Shown: positions 48,117 to 61,004 of the stretch, in pieces
Position numbering within the stretch: the stretch's first letter is position 1
Layout of the letters: each line of letters begins with the position of its first letter
NCBI GenBank assembly: GCA_003254905.1
Contig: QANU01001262.1
Location: 886,485-950,484 of the forward strand
Origin: Nissolia schottii
Lineage: Eukaryota > Streptophyta > Magnoliopsida > Fabales > Fabaceae
Length of the DNA stretch: 64,000 nucleotides
Reading direction: 5' to 3'
Position numbers and translations under genes: made by a program
Notes under the pieces: generated by a model
Seen by the model: the letters and a program-made list of their open reading frames with translations, nothing else
Database searches by the model: none
Told to the model about the DNA's origin: nothing

Positions 48117-51100
48117 CTAAAATATTTCAGTATTAGAGTCATCATTAGTTGAAGGCCTACCACAAAGACACACTTTTCTGCGCCTTCTGCTATTTTTTTT
48201 CCCATTGTGAATGAAGTCCCTCAGCAAGACACCACTTGTTGGTCGAGAGAATTTGTTTTTCCCTTTGTTGTTGGTGTTGTTCTCATCAGAAAGTTTCAGC
48301 AAAAGATATTGTATGTTCTGCACCTCAAACTGCAACCGTCCTATTTGTTCGGAACCTTTTCTTGCCTGTTCTGTTACTCTTGTTCTTCGGATGCCTCCAC
48401 CCTTTTCCAACTCCACTGACGCCTCCCTTTCTGATGATGAGTTGCACTCCTCAATATCCTTTGTCAGTTGATCATTAATATTCACTTGTTGCATTACAGC
48501 TTCCTCAACTTCTTCTATATGCCTCTTGACTGTCTCGAATTCGATTTCGTTTAGCTTCTTGCTTTTCTTCTTTGTCGCCGGCTTCTTTTTCAAGTCTTGC
48601 ACACTCATTCTGAGAATGGCCAGTTTCTGAGCATCTGAGGCAAGCCTCTGTAAGATCTTTCTCTTGCCATCTTGAGTTGTTTCTCTTCTAGTTTTCAGCA
48701 TCTCGAGATTGTCAATACCCAGTTCCTTTTCCACCTCCAGTTCTGATGAGTAATTCCGACGCTCTTCTGAGTTGCCTGACTGATGGCATGTCATAAAATC
48801 ACCTGTTGGAGCAGAATTCCATCTATTTGCTTCACTAATAGTCAAATTATCACAGCGGTCCGGCTGAGTAGTTTCAACTAACTCAAGCATCTGATAATCA
48901 GTCCCACTAAGCTCTCTCTTGCGATACTTGTCTAGATCATCTGAGTTGTGATCAAGTGGAATGTCTTTCATCAATTGCCCATTTTCAGATTTTGCTCTCC
49001 ATGCAATGAGGTTATGTGTGCTCTTACCCTTGCGCTCCATCACAGCTTTTCTGTTGCCATTATCTGGATATGTAGCAACTTTCAAATTTGCTTCTTTAGT
49101 TGGATTTTCTTCCTTGACACGTCTTGCAATTTCTTCCATCATTGCCATTTCAACTGCTCTAATCCTTGTCTGCATGCTCAGCAAATCTGAAACCCCAACT
49201 AGTGTCGACGGACTTTTATTTTCTTTTGAACTTTGAGAGCCATTTTCTTGGAGACAAGTCTCAATCACGACGTCCTGGACAAATTGCTCGTGATAGGAAT
49301 GGATAAGTAGAAAATATATGTTTATGCATAAACTCTTCTGACAAGACAAAAGGAAGAGAAAATAGTACACAATAACTATTCAAAACAGAATAGTACCTTT
49401 TGTTCTCCATTGCTTGCAACAGAAGCTTTATTGATCCAACGAAGGGAAGTGTGCTCTAGAGATGCAAAATCATCTTGTAAGGAACTAATGACTTGAGTAT
49501 ATGCAGATAACTGCCTCTTCAGCCCTCCAAGTTTCCTTTCCTGTAAACTGTTTCGTTCTGTCATCTGTTCAATAAACAAGCTTTTTGCAGCACTTTCATC
49601 ACCAAGTCTCTTGCAATCTCCAGTTAGCTCATTAACCTTACTGTCCAAAAGTGATTCACAAATGGATGAAATCTGAAGATCAAAATATAATGTGGTAGCT
49701 TCAGCCTCCCATACTTCAGATTCCTTTGTTTTATCCAGCAGTTCTGAATTCAGTGTTTCTTCCCTAACCCTGTGTTGTTCAACTTCGTCACGTAATAATC
49801 TCATCTCGGACAGAAAGTTTTTATTTGCCTCATTAAGGCGTTCAATTTCGTTTTTGTGATTCAAGCAATTTTCTGATAGTTCAAGAACCTGCCTCTCTAT
49901 GTTTTCCTTGATCACTCTTGATTGTTGTTGTTCCATCTTCAGCTCTTCAATATCTTTGCAAAACTCAGCATTCAACGTCTCCGCAGCCTTTAGCCTTTTC
50001 TCCATTTCTAACAGTTTTGCTTCTTTCTTCTTAAGAAGATTCTCGGAGTTTTCAATTTGATGACTTAAATGGTAATTTTTGTCTTTGGCTTCCTTCAGTT
50101 CTTTGTCCATCCTCTCAATTGACTCATTCAGATAAACATTCTCAGTTTCTGTCACCTCAAACTTCTTCCTCAACATACCAAGTTCCTGTTTGAGGTCACT
50201 TTTCATACGGCCTACATTTTTGAGACATTCATAGAGTTCTTTTTGTTTGATGACTTTCTCGGTGACAGAGCTCTCATAGACCAAACTAAGGTTTCTTAGA
50301 GCTAGTATCTCATGGAGGAATGCACTGTTATCATCTTCTGCAGTGGACATTGCATCTTTGAGGTCTGAAACACTCTTAAGCAATGAACTTTTCTCCTCAA
50401 GCAATGTATTATTTTCTTCACGAGACAGTTGATTTGTTCTCCGCAAATCTATCAACTCCACATGCAGAGTCGCCAATTCAGTCTTTAATGTATTCTCCTT
50501 TTGTTCTCTATTGGCCACTTCAGACCTCAGATGCCTGTTCATCTCCAGAATTTCAACCTTTTCTTTCTGCAGCATTGTACTATGCTCGCTTAAGCTCTCA
50601 AACTCTTGCTCCAGGGCCTTCTTGTCTGAATCCAGTTTTTCTCCCTCAGATCGAAGTTGACGAAGTGAAGTTACAAGGACAGAATTCTCTACAAGCAGCT
50701 GCTGTTTCTCCTCTTGGCTTTTCACAAGAGAACTTTTCAAGCCCTCAATGCTGTCCAAAATATGCGATATCGGTATTTCTTCTTGCTTGAGCCCTTCTTC
50801 ATGGCCACAGTCTGCATCAATCTGAAGAGCCCCACACACTTGATGAAGACACATTTTAAACTTTCTAATCTCATGAAACAAGAACTCTACTTCCATCAGC
50901 TGCATAAGATTCTCACTCTCCAACTCAGAGATAACTTTATCAGAAAACTTTGATGCCTCAGCGTGCTTTTCACATTCAATTAATAAGGCCAAGTTATTAC
51001 GCTCCAAATCTTCTATACAATTTTGCAAGATGAACATCTCCACATGAGCATTCATAGCTTTGTCAAGTTCTTCTTCAAATTCTCTCTTCCCCAAGCTCTG

Positions 51101-54100
51101 TTCTTCCTGTAGCACATGAACAAGACTCTCCAAATTTGACAGTCGGGCATCGCTGGAGTGTTTATGATTAGTATGGTTCTCTTTTTGCTCCAAAATTGAA
51201 GCACGGAGTTTTTCTACTTGATCGCCTGTGCTTTCTTTCTCCTTCTCCACATCAGAATATTTTTCTTCTAATTCTGTAAACCTCTTTTCCAGGTTACCTA
51301 TTCTTGGTTCAACACCCTCCAACTGAGACAGTAGGATGCTTCTTTCATTTAGAAGATTGGTCTTCTCATCATTTAGCAACTTGCAAAATTCTTCCAAGTT
51401 ACTTGATCTAGCCTTTAAACCTTCAAGCTCAACCTTTGCATCAGAAAGGGACTTCTCCAACAAGGTATTCATCTCCAGTAGCTTCTTGATACTTTCCTGG
51501 ATAACTTGTAACTGTGCAAGCAGAGTTGATTTCTCAGAAACAAGAACAGATTTCTCCTCCTGAAGAACTTGGCAGGACTCTTGAAACTTCTTCACAGTTG
51601 CTCTTAATCCATTTAACTCACCATTCAGTCTATACATGGAAAATTCCATAAATGCATTCTCTATCAAAAGCTCATCCATATCCTTTGACTTTTCATGAAG
51701 AGCTTCTTTCTCATTGCGTTCCATTTTGCAGACTTCCTTTAGCTTTGAGTTCTCATTTTGTAAATCCTTCACAGATGCTGCAAAACATTTAGGATTCAGA
51801 CCAATAGTCTGTAGTTGTTCAAGCATAGCCTGATATCTATTATTCAAGTCCTGGAGATCATCCTTTATTTGATGAGTTTCCTGCTGGAGGACATTGCTTT
51901 CTTCAGCATTTACAGCAAACTCCCATTCAAGTTTCTCGTTGATTGCCTTCAATTTAGAGATTTCCAGTTGTTGTTCTTTTATTGACTTAGTCGAAGAAAA
52001 GTTTAGTTCTTGCAGGGTTCTGTTTTTTTCCACAATCTCTTCCATTTCTTCCTTAGAACCCTGTTTGGAAAGCTCCAAGTCCTTCAACAGCTGAAGCCCG
52101 TATTTAAGCTCCAAAGCAAGATTTCTTTGCTCCTGTTGTGATTGAGAGTACAACTTTTGCAGGCTCTGTAGGGTGGATTCAATTTGAAGAAAGTGAGAGT
52201 GCTCTTCGTGCATCCAAGTCTGCAGCCTCTCTATCTCAGCATGCTTCTCCAAGAGCTCTTGATCTTTCACAGATATCTTCTGAACTAGATTTTCAGCTTC
52301 TAACTGAAGAGATTGATTTGATTTGTCCAACATATCACAATGTTTTTCAGCACTCTTAAGCTTTTCAGCCCCTTTCTCTATCTCTCTATTTAGTAGTTTA
52401 GAATTTTCTTGGGCACGCAATATTTCACCCTCCAGTTTAGATATTTTCTCTAAGCACTGCTGGTAATGGACGGCAACAGACTCTTTCTCTTCCTCCAGTT
52501 CAGCAAGCCTTTTCCTCAGTGCTTTGACTTCCAGTTCTGCTCTTCCAAGTTGCTCATTTAGCATCTTGGAATGCTCCTCAGCAAGGGTTATCTTAGCCTC
52601 CAAAACTGATATTTTTTCAAGACACCGCTTATATTGAAGAAGACCAGCATCTTTCTCAGCTTCCAATCTGCTAAGTTCTTGCTTGAGATTTTTGGCTTCA
52701 CTTTCTGCCTTAACAGCTCTCTCATCAAGTCCCTTTGCATCCAGCTGGGCCTGAGACAGCATAGTCTCCAGGCTAGCTATACTTTCAAGACACTGGTTGT
52801 ACTGAACTAGACCAGCATCCTTGTCAGCTTCTAGCGCTGCTAGGGCTTCCTTCAATATTTTGATTTCAATTTCAGCTTTACTTTCCCGTTCATCAAGGCT
52901 TCCAGCATCATTTTGTGCCTTAATAAGATCTCTTTCCATTTCAGCTAACTTCTCCAAGCTCTTCTGGTACTGAAGAGAGATGGCATCCTTGTCAGACTGT
53001 ATTTTGACCAGGGCTTTCCTTAAGGTTTGAACCTCAGTTTCTTCCCTCCCTGCATGATTCTTTTTGGACATTGCTTCTTCCTGTAGATCATCTGGCCCCA
53101 AGGATGCATAAATTCGACGAGGCACTCCTGGTTTTTGCAGTTCAGCATCGGGGCCTGAAGAATCGTCAATAAGCATGTACTGTGCTTGGTCAGGAAATGC
53201 TTCTGCGAGGGTTTTATGGGCGTGCCGTAGTTCCACTGTTGCATGATCATACCTCTCCGCTAATGCACGGTACGCAGGGTAGAACTCCTCAAGTAATTTC
53301 ATGAGTTCTGGGCGCTTCTTATAGTACATTTCGGCCCTCCTTGCAAATGTGTCAGCATCCACTTCAAGGAGCTTTGTCATTGCTTTGACTTTGGCATCTA
53401 TGTCTATATAAAACATCACAAAGAAAATAATATATTAAGAACCACATTCATAATTAATTGATTCTCGCCACTTCTAAGTTGAGTATCCATTCCATCATTA
53501 ATTAATCATATGAATTCCAATTTTAGGATTGCATTGGCATCAAGACAACAACATGCAACAAAAAAGAAAAAATATCCAGCAGTGTAGTTGATGGTTCATA
53601 ATTTTCATAGACTGATTATTTCAAATAGACATGATGACAGAATGAAAAAGGAATTTTGATTTCAGCATTAAGAAGGGCATTACTACAAACATATTGGAAA
53701 GAATGGGCCATATGATACAGTAGTGAAATTTCGTCAAGCTAAGTTTGTGAAATAAAAAGACAATCTTCAGAGATAAATTTACAAAACCATTAGATTAGGA
53801 AATATGCAGATTTTAAAACCATAATTAACTCAGAGTCACTCCTTAATATCTCAGACTACAGGGGCAGCATATATTTAGGGTTTTTCAAATTCACTAAATA
53901 AGTAAGAGTAGAAAGCAGACCCCATGAACAATCTGGTTATAGTGAACAAGACTACAGCAAAGATTAGAACTCTGGTCTATTTCAAAAGCCCAATAAAAAC
54001 AACGCATTTTGAAGCTAACAGATGAACTGCAAGTCACCAATGTATATGTTTTTCCATAAAAGCTATCAGAACAACTTTCTACCTGATTAGCTTAAGACTA

Positions 54101-54584
54101 AAATATTCCCAAGTCCCGTACAACAAGCATACATTGTCATGACATTCTGGTTCAGACAGTCCGATATGGACTACTGTCTTGTTTCTCCTAAGTAATGTCT
54201 TTTTATGAACTTCGTCACAATGAACTAGTTTATTTTGATGAAATTTGGCTTAAAAATGAGTCACGTGTCAGTATGCATAAAGTTTTAAATGTATGGACCG
54301 CCGTTGTAGTCTCAAGTTCTCCACCCCAGTAAAAGCTACCTTACAGGGCTTTTCGTCTGTTCTTTCTTAATGTGGAAAGTTAGTTTCAACTTAAATGCAG
54401 CACTGTTTCCATTAGTCTAGTATTGCTATTTTGGTAGCAAAGTTGCGAACCAGACAATGTAACAAATTTAAGTATTTAAGCAATACATTGAAATTCCCCT
54501 AGCACAACGTTAAGCAATACCTGTAAGGCTTTCCTGAAGCCATTTTGAACCAGAATATAAGCGCCTGGGCTCAGAATGTGCCAT
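48117..54584 (-). CDS. NET1: NETWORKED1-type actin-binding coiled-coil protein with shortened NAB domain
   Basis: Coding exons are 54584-54521, 53403-49397 and 49274-48117. They join in frame (...ESLT|DIDAKV..., ...GEQK|DVVIET...) and encode 1742 residues, the usual NET1 size. Residues about 9-80 form the NET actin-binding (NAB/KIP1) domain with [21 protein letters not shown] and [19 protein letters not shown]. The canonical WWWDSHISPKN stretch is absent: the sequence goes from RRLYS to GSKWLQ, a clean 30-base in-frame loss. Residues about 166-390 contain four coiled-coil repeats of exactly 56 residues ([16 protein letters not shown] and so on). Long coiled coil follows to near the end. NET proteins link F-actin to plasma membrane, plasmodesmata or other membranes. 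At least one non-coding 5' exon lies upstream. Confidence 0.93.
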
Positions 54585-54796
54585 AACTGCAGTGAAGAAC
54601 AAAAGCCTGATATTGTATGATCCACGACAGACCAATTTGATTAGGTCTGTTTCTCCATTTGTTGTGCCTATCATCAAATAAATGTAATCATAGTATTATT
54701 AATAAGAATTGCTTCAAATTTCATGAGAACTCCAACTTTTGCACCCGTGGCTTAATCTATAAGGAAGAAACTCTTTCAACATTGATGTTGAATTAC

Positions 54797-54859
54797 CTGC
54801 CAAATGGGAAAGAGCTCCAGGTGTTTCAGCTGCTCTCAAAATTTGATACAAGGGGGCAG
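54797..54859 (-). other. Non-coding 5' exon of the NETWORKED1 gene
   Basis: On the minus strand an acceptor (cttctcacag) precedes CTGCCCC at 54859, and GGCAG is followed by the donor GTAATT at 54797. The next coding exon is preceded by ttcactgcag two bases before its ATG. The exon has no in-frame start and is probably 5' UTR. Confidence 0.5.
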
Positions 54860-56611
54860 CTGTGAGAAGGAAAGGCACAAGAATGAGATAAGAAAATTAC
54901 ACACTAGAAGGTTCCATACTCCATCATGATGGAATATTTAATAAGAAGAAGAGGTCCAAATGCAAAACAGGTTCCAAAATCCATGTACAACCAAAAATTA
55001 CATTTTTAATCTTAATTAGATTTCTCTATGGAAGCAATTGTTAGAGTAGTCTCTATGCAAAATGATTGTTCATCATGAAGGGTTGAAGAAAGCATAGAAA
55101 AGTTTGCAGGAAAAAAATAAAGCTGCTAGACAAGGAAAAGCAAGGGCATATCAAAAGCTGAAAAAAAGGCAGTGATCATGAACAAAACGAGTGATGGGCT
55201 CAATAAAAAGGTATGAGAAGATCAAGTATAGTACTTACAAAAGTAGATGAATGAAATGAACTTGCTGATCAACAACCCCACTTAGAAGGAGCACAATTAC
55301 CACCAAACTAAGCAAATGGGTGTCAAGGAAACCACAAAAACCATCAAGCTTTGAACGAGTTAGGGATCAACCACACCCAATAATCACGGAATCAGACAAT
55401 GGGATCCTCGTCAGCAGCACCTGCAAATCTTCTAAAGCTTCCATCTTTTACCCCATTTTCTTTTTATCTCAGTGTCTGAGAAATTGGGTTATTGGGAATA
55501 AAATGTTTGCGTGTCGGCTGTGACACTGTAATGTTATGACTCGCGAACTGTAAAAGTGACAACAGACGAAGACACAACACACGAAGAAAAAAGTATGATG
55601 AGTTGTTGTTGTGGTTTTGATAATTCCCCTGTTTATTGCAATAATCACGTTACAGTAATCTTTAAGGAAGGGAATGCGTGTGAATGAATTTGTAATGCCG
55701 GTGTCATTAACGGGTCCAAATCCCATGATTATGTCTTAATCACCATAATTAACTTGAGGGTAATTAATATAAATGATTTTTATACAGCGGCCGTGTTCTT
55801 AAGGTTTTTGTGGTCTCTCATTTCATTATCCATCGTTGGTTTGAAAGTGTGCATTGTGTTACTAATGTAGGGAACGAAAGGGAAATAGCACCCTTCTTTT
55901 TCTCACTCGTGTTATGTTCTTGCTTCTCCTTCATTAACGGACACCAAAGTTTTTTTTTTTCCCCCTTAGAAGAAAACAATGAAATCTTCATAATTATTAA
56001 GTTAATACGGTAAAATTCCATAAGAGAATGTTTATATCAATAATTTTTTTGTTATCTAAAAAGTGTCCGTCACAGACATCATTTATCAATTATATTAGGC
56101 TTTGCTAATACGTTTATACTAACTAATTTTTTTTTTCTCGTTCAATGTAGGAATAATTATTGGCCGGTTTCATGCTCTGCTTTCTTTTTTGACTTTTTGA
56201 CATATGCTTTCACGAAGCCGACAATTTCATCACCACGAGGAAGGTATTGTAGGAAAAAGGTCGCATAACATATCAAATATCAAGTTTGTCATTGATTTTA
56301 TCAAGATCTCAGTTTTATTTTTAGGGTATCTACTCCTTTTTTTTAATTCTATTTTTTGGGTTGTCATTATAAGGTGGCATGCAAGTAGAATTCTACTTTT
56401 ATAATTACAATAATTGGGATGAGGTGAGATGCTAAAGCCAAAAGCAAAGGCAGTGGTTGATGGAAGAGTTTGTCTTTTGTAAAGTACAATATGCATTAAA
56501 CAAATTATAAATCCTAAATAAAATATGATATACCAATATTTCTGACTTTACAATATTGTATGATGATATGTATACATTTATATACATATATATATATATG
56601 CGCTTGTGTAC

Positions 56612-56651
<40 letters not shown>

Positions 56652-57225
56652 TGCATTAGATTCGGGAAACTATTAGCGCTATGAATGGGGCATGAATCAT
56701 GATGATATATAGTCAACAGTTTTTGGTTGGAAGTAGAAGGTGACCCACCCTATATCAATCAATCAATGATTCACGAATAGCAAACACCAAAAGGAAATAG
56801 TTATGGTGATGGGTCACTTTGGGCGGTGGGGATGCCAAACTTGCTATTGCCGAATACCGAGATTTGGTAGATCAGGTGAAATGAAAACCACAAAGCAATC
56901 ACAAATGATACACTTAGTCATTTCTTTTTTACTACCACATTTTGTGCTAAATGGTCGGATGCGTCTAGCAAGATAAAATTAGAGTTTAATTACAATGTAT
57001 TTTTTATCTCACTATTCAATTAAATTATTTCATATACATAATTTTTTTTAACAATAGATAAAATATGTTACAATTCAAGGTACGAGATTTAGTTACATAT
57101 GAGTCGAGATGCTCACAAATCCATTTACTAGTAAAGGATCTCAAATCCTCGTATTGAACCTCAAACTTGTGTCTAAAACTAATTTCATGACAACTTGTTG
57201 AGAAAAATAACTGAACCACCTTTAT
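54860..57225. other. 5' region of NETWORKED1 and spacer
   Basis: The promoter and upstream leader of the NETWORKED1 gene probably lie before about 55500. The rest is AT-rich spacer with short A or T runs and a TTA microsatellite. ORFs here are short and of low complexity. No gene is visible. Confidence 0.5.
56612..56651. repeat. (TTA)n microsatellite
   Basis: About thirteen consecutive ATT/TTA units. Confidence 0.95.
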
Positions 57226-57356
57226 TTTTTTTAAGTTGTCTGCCCGATATCCAAGGCTTATCCTTGCGGGGATAATTGCGTACACAAGGTCTCGAACTCG
57301 GGACCTTGCTTAAGCGATACCAAGCCGCTTACCACTTGGATCAATCCCCGTTGGTG
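57226..57356 (-). mobile_element. tRNA-derived SINE
   Basis: On the minus strand the element begins CACCAACGGGGATTGATCC. It contains an A-box-like GATCCAAGTGGTAAGCGG and a B-box-like GGTCCCGAGTTCGAGACC, the Pol III internal promoter of tRNA-derived SINEs, and ends in an A-rich tail. A 15-base target duplication, CTGAACCACCTTTAT, flanks it at 57211-57225 and 57357-57371. Length is 131 bases. Confidence 0.92.
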
Positions 57357-57371
57357 CTGAACCACCTTTAT

Positions 57372-60300
57372 GAGACATCATAAATACATTAACCCACAAG
57401 ATATGATTAAGAGTTTAATAGTCTCTTGATGATCTCGGCCACAGTTACAAAGCATCTCAATGGGCATAACAAAAACCACCACTCAGAGTATATAAACATG
57501 AATCACTTTCATGTTCGGGTACATTCTAACTTTATATCACCTCATATTACTCACATATTGATTTGAGCGTCAAAGTGATTTTTGTAAGTACTACCTCTAT
57601 CATATCAAGGACATTGTAATGTCGTTATCGTATCTTATCTTGATAGCTCTTTTACTCATCCTGAGGTAAGAGTTACAAGTTGTATCTCAAGTTAACCCGA
57701 ATTGCTCGTAATAAGAGAGTTAATCGCTTTTAATTATGTGACAAAATTTGATTAGATGATATTGTAAAAATACATAAAAGTCAAAGTAGATAAAATTATA
57801 TATCATTGTTTACGCTTAAGTGGATTGAAGACAATAAGAATTCAATGGACATCTAAAAGAATGATACTAGTCTTAGAGGTAAAATAATGTTATTGCTGGC
57901 AATGAAATCCAAGTAAGGGGGGAAATCTAGAAGAGTCCAGTATATAATTTGTAATAGAATCAGTGGATCACACAGATCGCTTCAATGACAACAATGGTAT
58001 GACCTCCTTTACAAGGCAAAGACGACTTTGAGCCCACTGCTGCAATCTTCCCTTCCTTCTTTTGAAGGTACTATACACATATTTTTTGATGTTTACTCCC
58101 CAACCAATAAACAAAGCTTAGATGCTTTTACGACACAGTACTTACAAGGGATTGCAAATCACAGGCCCACATGATTGTGATCTCACTCCACACTTTGGCC
58201 CCTCTCCCCCAACATTAATATATATAGATTGTGGAAAAATGATCAATGGGACATATCCGTACACCCGTTTGTATATATACAAATACATGTTATGTTATAT
58301 GAGAAATGTTATTTTAAATATAAAATTTAAAAATTTATATACACAGTCACAAAAGGACAAAACTCTAAATTCATAAATACAACTTGAGCTTACTCTCTTT
58401 TACTATCTTTCTTTTGTTTTTATGGCTATCTATGCAATTTATTATACTTTGTTTGTCAAAAAATAACATATCTCATACGGTGTAGAGAAATTATTGCATG
58501 ATTTAGAACAAGCATTTTTATTTGCTCTAACTTATTAGTCAAGTGAAATAAACATTTTATTTAGAGTTGTATTAGGATGACAATTCTTAAATGTGGATAA
58601 GACCTATGATAGACTCTATCATAATAAACACTCTATTATAATAAACTAACACATACGTGACTATTTGAGTGACATCGTATAAAAATTGTTTACTTTAATT
58701 ATCATCCCAACATTTTTCTTTCATTTGCTCAAAAATCATGACACATCACATAAATGGGTTTCAACAAATAAAAAGGCTTGATGATTCTAAGAACATACCA
58801 GAAGAATTTTTATATATTGTGGAAAAAAAAGGAAAAAAAAAAGAAGTTTAAGTAATGTTGATGAGTCTACCTTCTTAATTCGCACTTTCCTTCTTAATTC
58901 TTGTGGTTGAACGACACAACCCTCACCATTCACCAACCACAAAGGCCAACTACGTGTCTTTGAAATGTAGCCTAGGAAGGCATTGTGGACAAGGCACTCT
59001 TTTATATGGTCCCATTCCCCAACCCATATCAGAAAAACATAATGAATATCAGATTATTGAGGCACACTGGCATCCAATCTCCCCCTCAAAATTGAGAAAA
59101 GTTAGTATATTTGTATTGCAATGTACAAAAATTAATTAGTTCGAAATAAACAAATGTTCCAAATAAAATAAAAAAAAAGACAGATTTTTATTTGATTGGG
59201 TCATGTTATATGCATTGTTTTTTTTTATGCATATCGAAAAAAATTAATGCTCTTAGTTTTGGTGAAATTTCGGATCCTCACTCTATAGAAAAGAATGTTT
59301 GTATAATTATAATTGTAAAATCAAAAATTGAAATTTTGATTTTACAAATTTCGTTTTTCAAAATAGACCAAAAACTGTTTGGTCAATTATGCAGGGTTGT
59401 GCGCTAAAAGTTCAATGGAAAAAAGGACGAGACACAGAACAAAGGGGAGAGGGTGGTGGTAATTTGGGTAGAATAAAGCCAAAATTGTTGCCAATGTAAT
59501 TGTAAACTGCCTTGCTGTAAAGACAAGAAGTAACAAGAAAAGGAACACATTTTTCCCATTTTTTCTCCCCACCACCCACATACAGCAACATACAAATTAA
59601 GCCTGATAGTACTGCAATAAGGATATTAAAGATAAACCAAGTTATTATATTAGTAAAATCAACTAATATTTTGATTGAGGATAAATCTTTTTGCATTGAT
59701 ATCTAACTGTATTAATGTGAGTAAAACAATAAAAATTAAAAGGAAATGTAATGCTGGTTTGGATTAGTTATCCAAAGGCAAACTAGTCATGCGATTTCAA
59801 GAGAGTAACAACTAATTAGCGGTCTAGTGCATTTCATTAAGGGATCCAAATGAGTGATAGTAAATATCCATCATTGGATTAAATCCTAATTCTTTGTGTC
59901 AACATGACGTTTCATACATAAGTTTAAATAACACACTCTCCATGTCATATATATTTTCTTCTTGTCGAAAAGGCCAAGCGCATCCATATTCCATTATAAT
60001 GGCTATTATCACAAGGTTGTTCAGTGGTCTTCTAGGGTAAAAACTCAAGTAGGCTGGATCAAATCTGTTCAATGGGTATCACTATCACCTTATTCTTATT
60101 GTGTCATAATTTGATGTGAAATCTTGTAACTTCAAAAAAATGTCATTAATTTTAATAAAACCCTTTTAAGAATATGATGGTTGTAAGCAAATCTTGCTCC
60201 AATATTTTTTGATCGAAGTTCTTGTACCTATCTTCTTGAGGGAGGAAAGCTAGCGTACACCACATACATTGCAGGAATGAAATCTCACCTCCCTGAGGTA

Positions 60301-61004
60301 GCAGTGTTAATAAAACCAATTTCCCGTAACCTTTACGTTAGAGAGAGAGAGAGAGAGGAGGGGGGGCAAAGGGGAGGGTAGCACTTCAGTTCAGCAGATC
60401 CAAATCAAAGGTATTTTCATGGGATGGGCTAATGATTAAAAGGACTACATTACCTTATTGTTTTCCCCTGCCAGATTAGGACCAACCAACAGCGCCTACA
60501 ATTCCTCACAATATTTTTTTTTTTCTTTCAAAGTAAAAAAAACGATACCATACTCTGTTAGCATTGGTTTCTTTTTTTGTTTTATGGGCCAGCCTGCCAA
60601 CATGGATTAAAACTATATATATATATCTCCCGCTAGGTTAATAAAGTTGCAACATGAAGCCCCATTCATTGGTCCAGTTTGGGACAACTAATAAAAGCTT
60701 AAAGGTAGAAACTATATAAAGTGGCCCAGAAGGAACTTAGTTATGACCAAAATAGTCCAAAATCGTTGACACAAAAAAAAGGAAATGATCCAATATCATA
60801 GCAGAAAACTGTAAAGATTATTCATTGGAATGATTATAAAGTCTATAACCATTACTTAAATACTACATAATGGAAAGAACGCAACAGAGCGTATTTATTA
60901 GCCAAAGTTAAACGAAACTCAATATACATAAACCTAAGCATAGCCTTCTACTGCAACAAAACTAATAACATGAGTTAAACTAACAGCTAAAAAACGTAAC
61001 CATT
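57372..61004. other. Spacer between SINE and CXC gene
   Basis: AT-rich sequence with a GA run at about 60342-60358 and a TA run near 60617. Short ORFs (for example 58903-59139 and 59387-59696) have no family resemblance. I see no gene. Confidence 0.5.

Noticed and set aside
48207..53250. Many shorter ORFs opposite or inside the NETWORKED1 gene
   Set aside because: They are frame shadows of the coiled-coil coding sequence.
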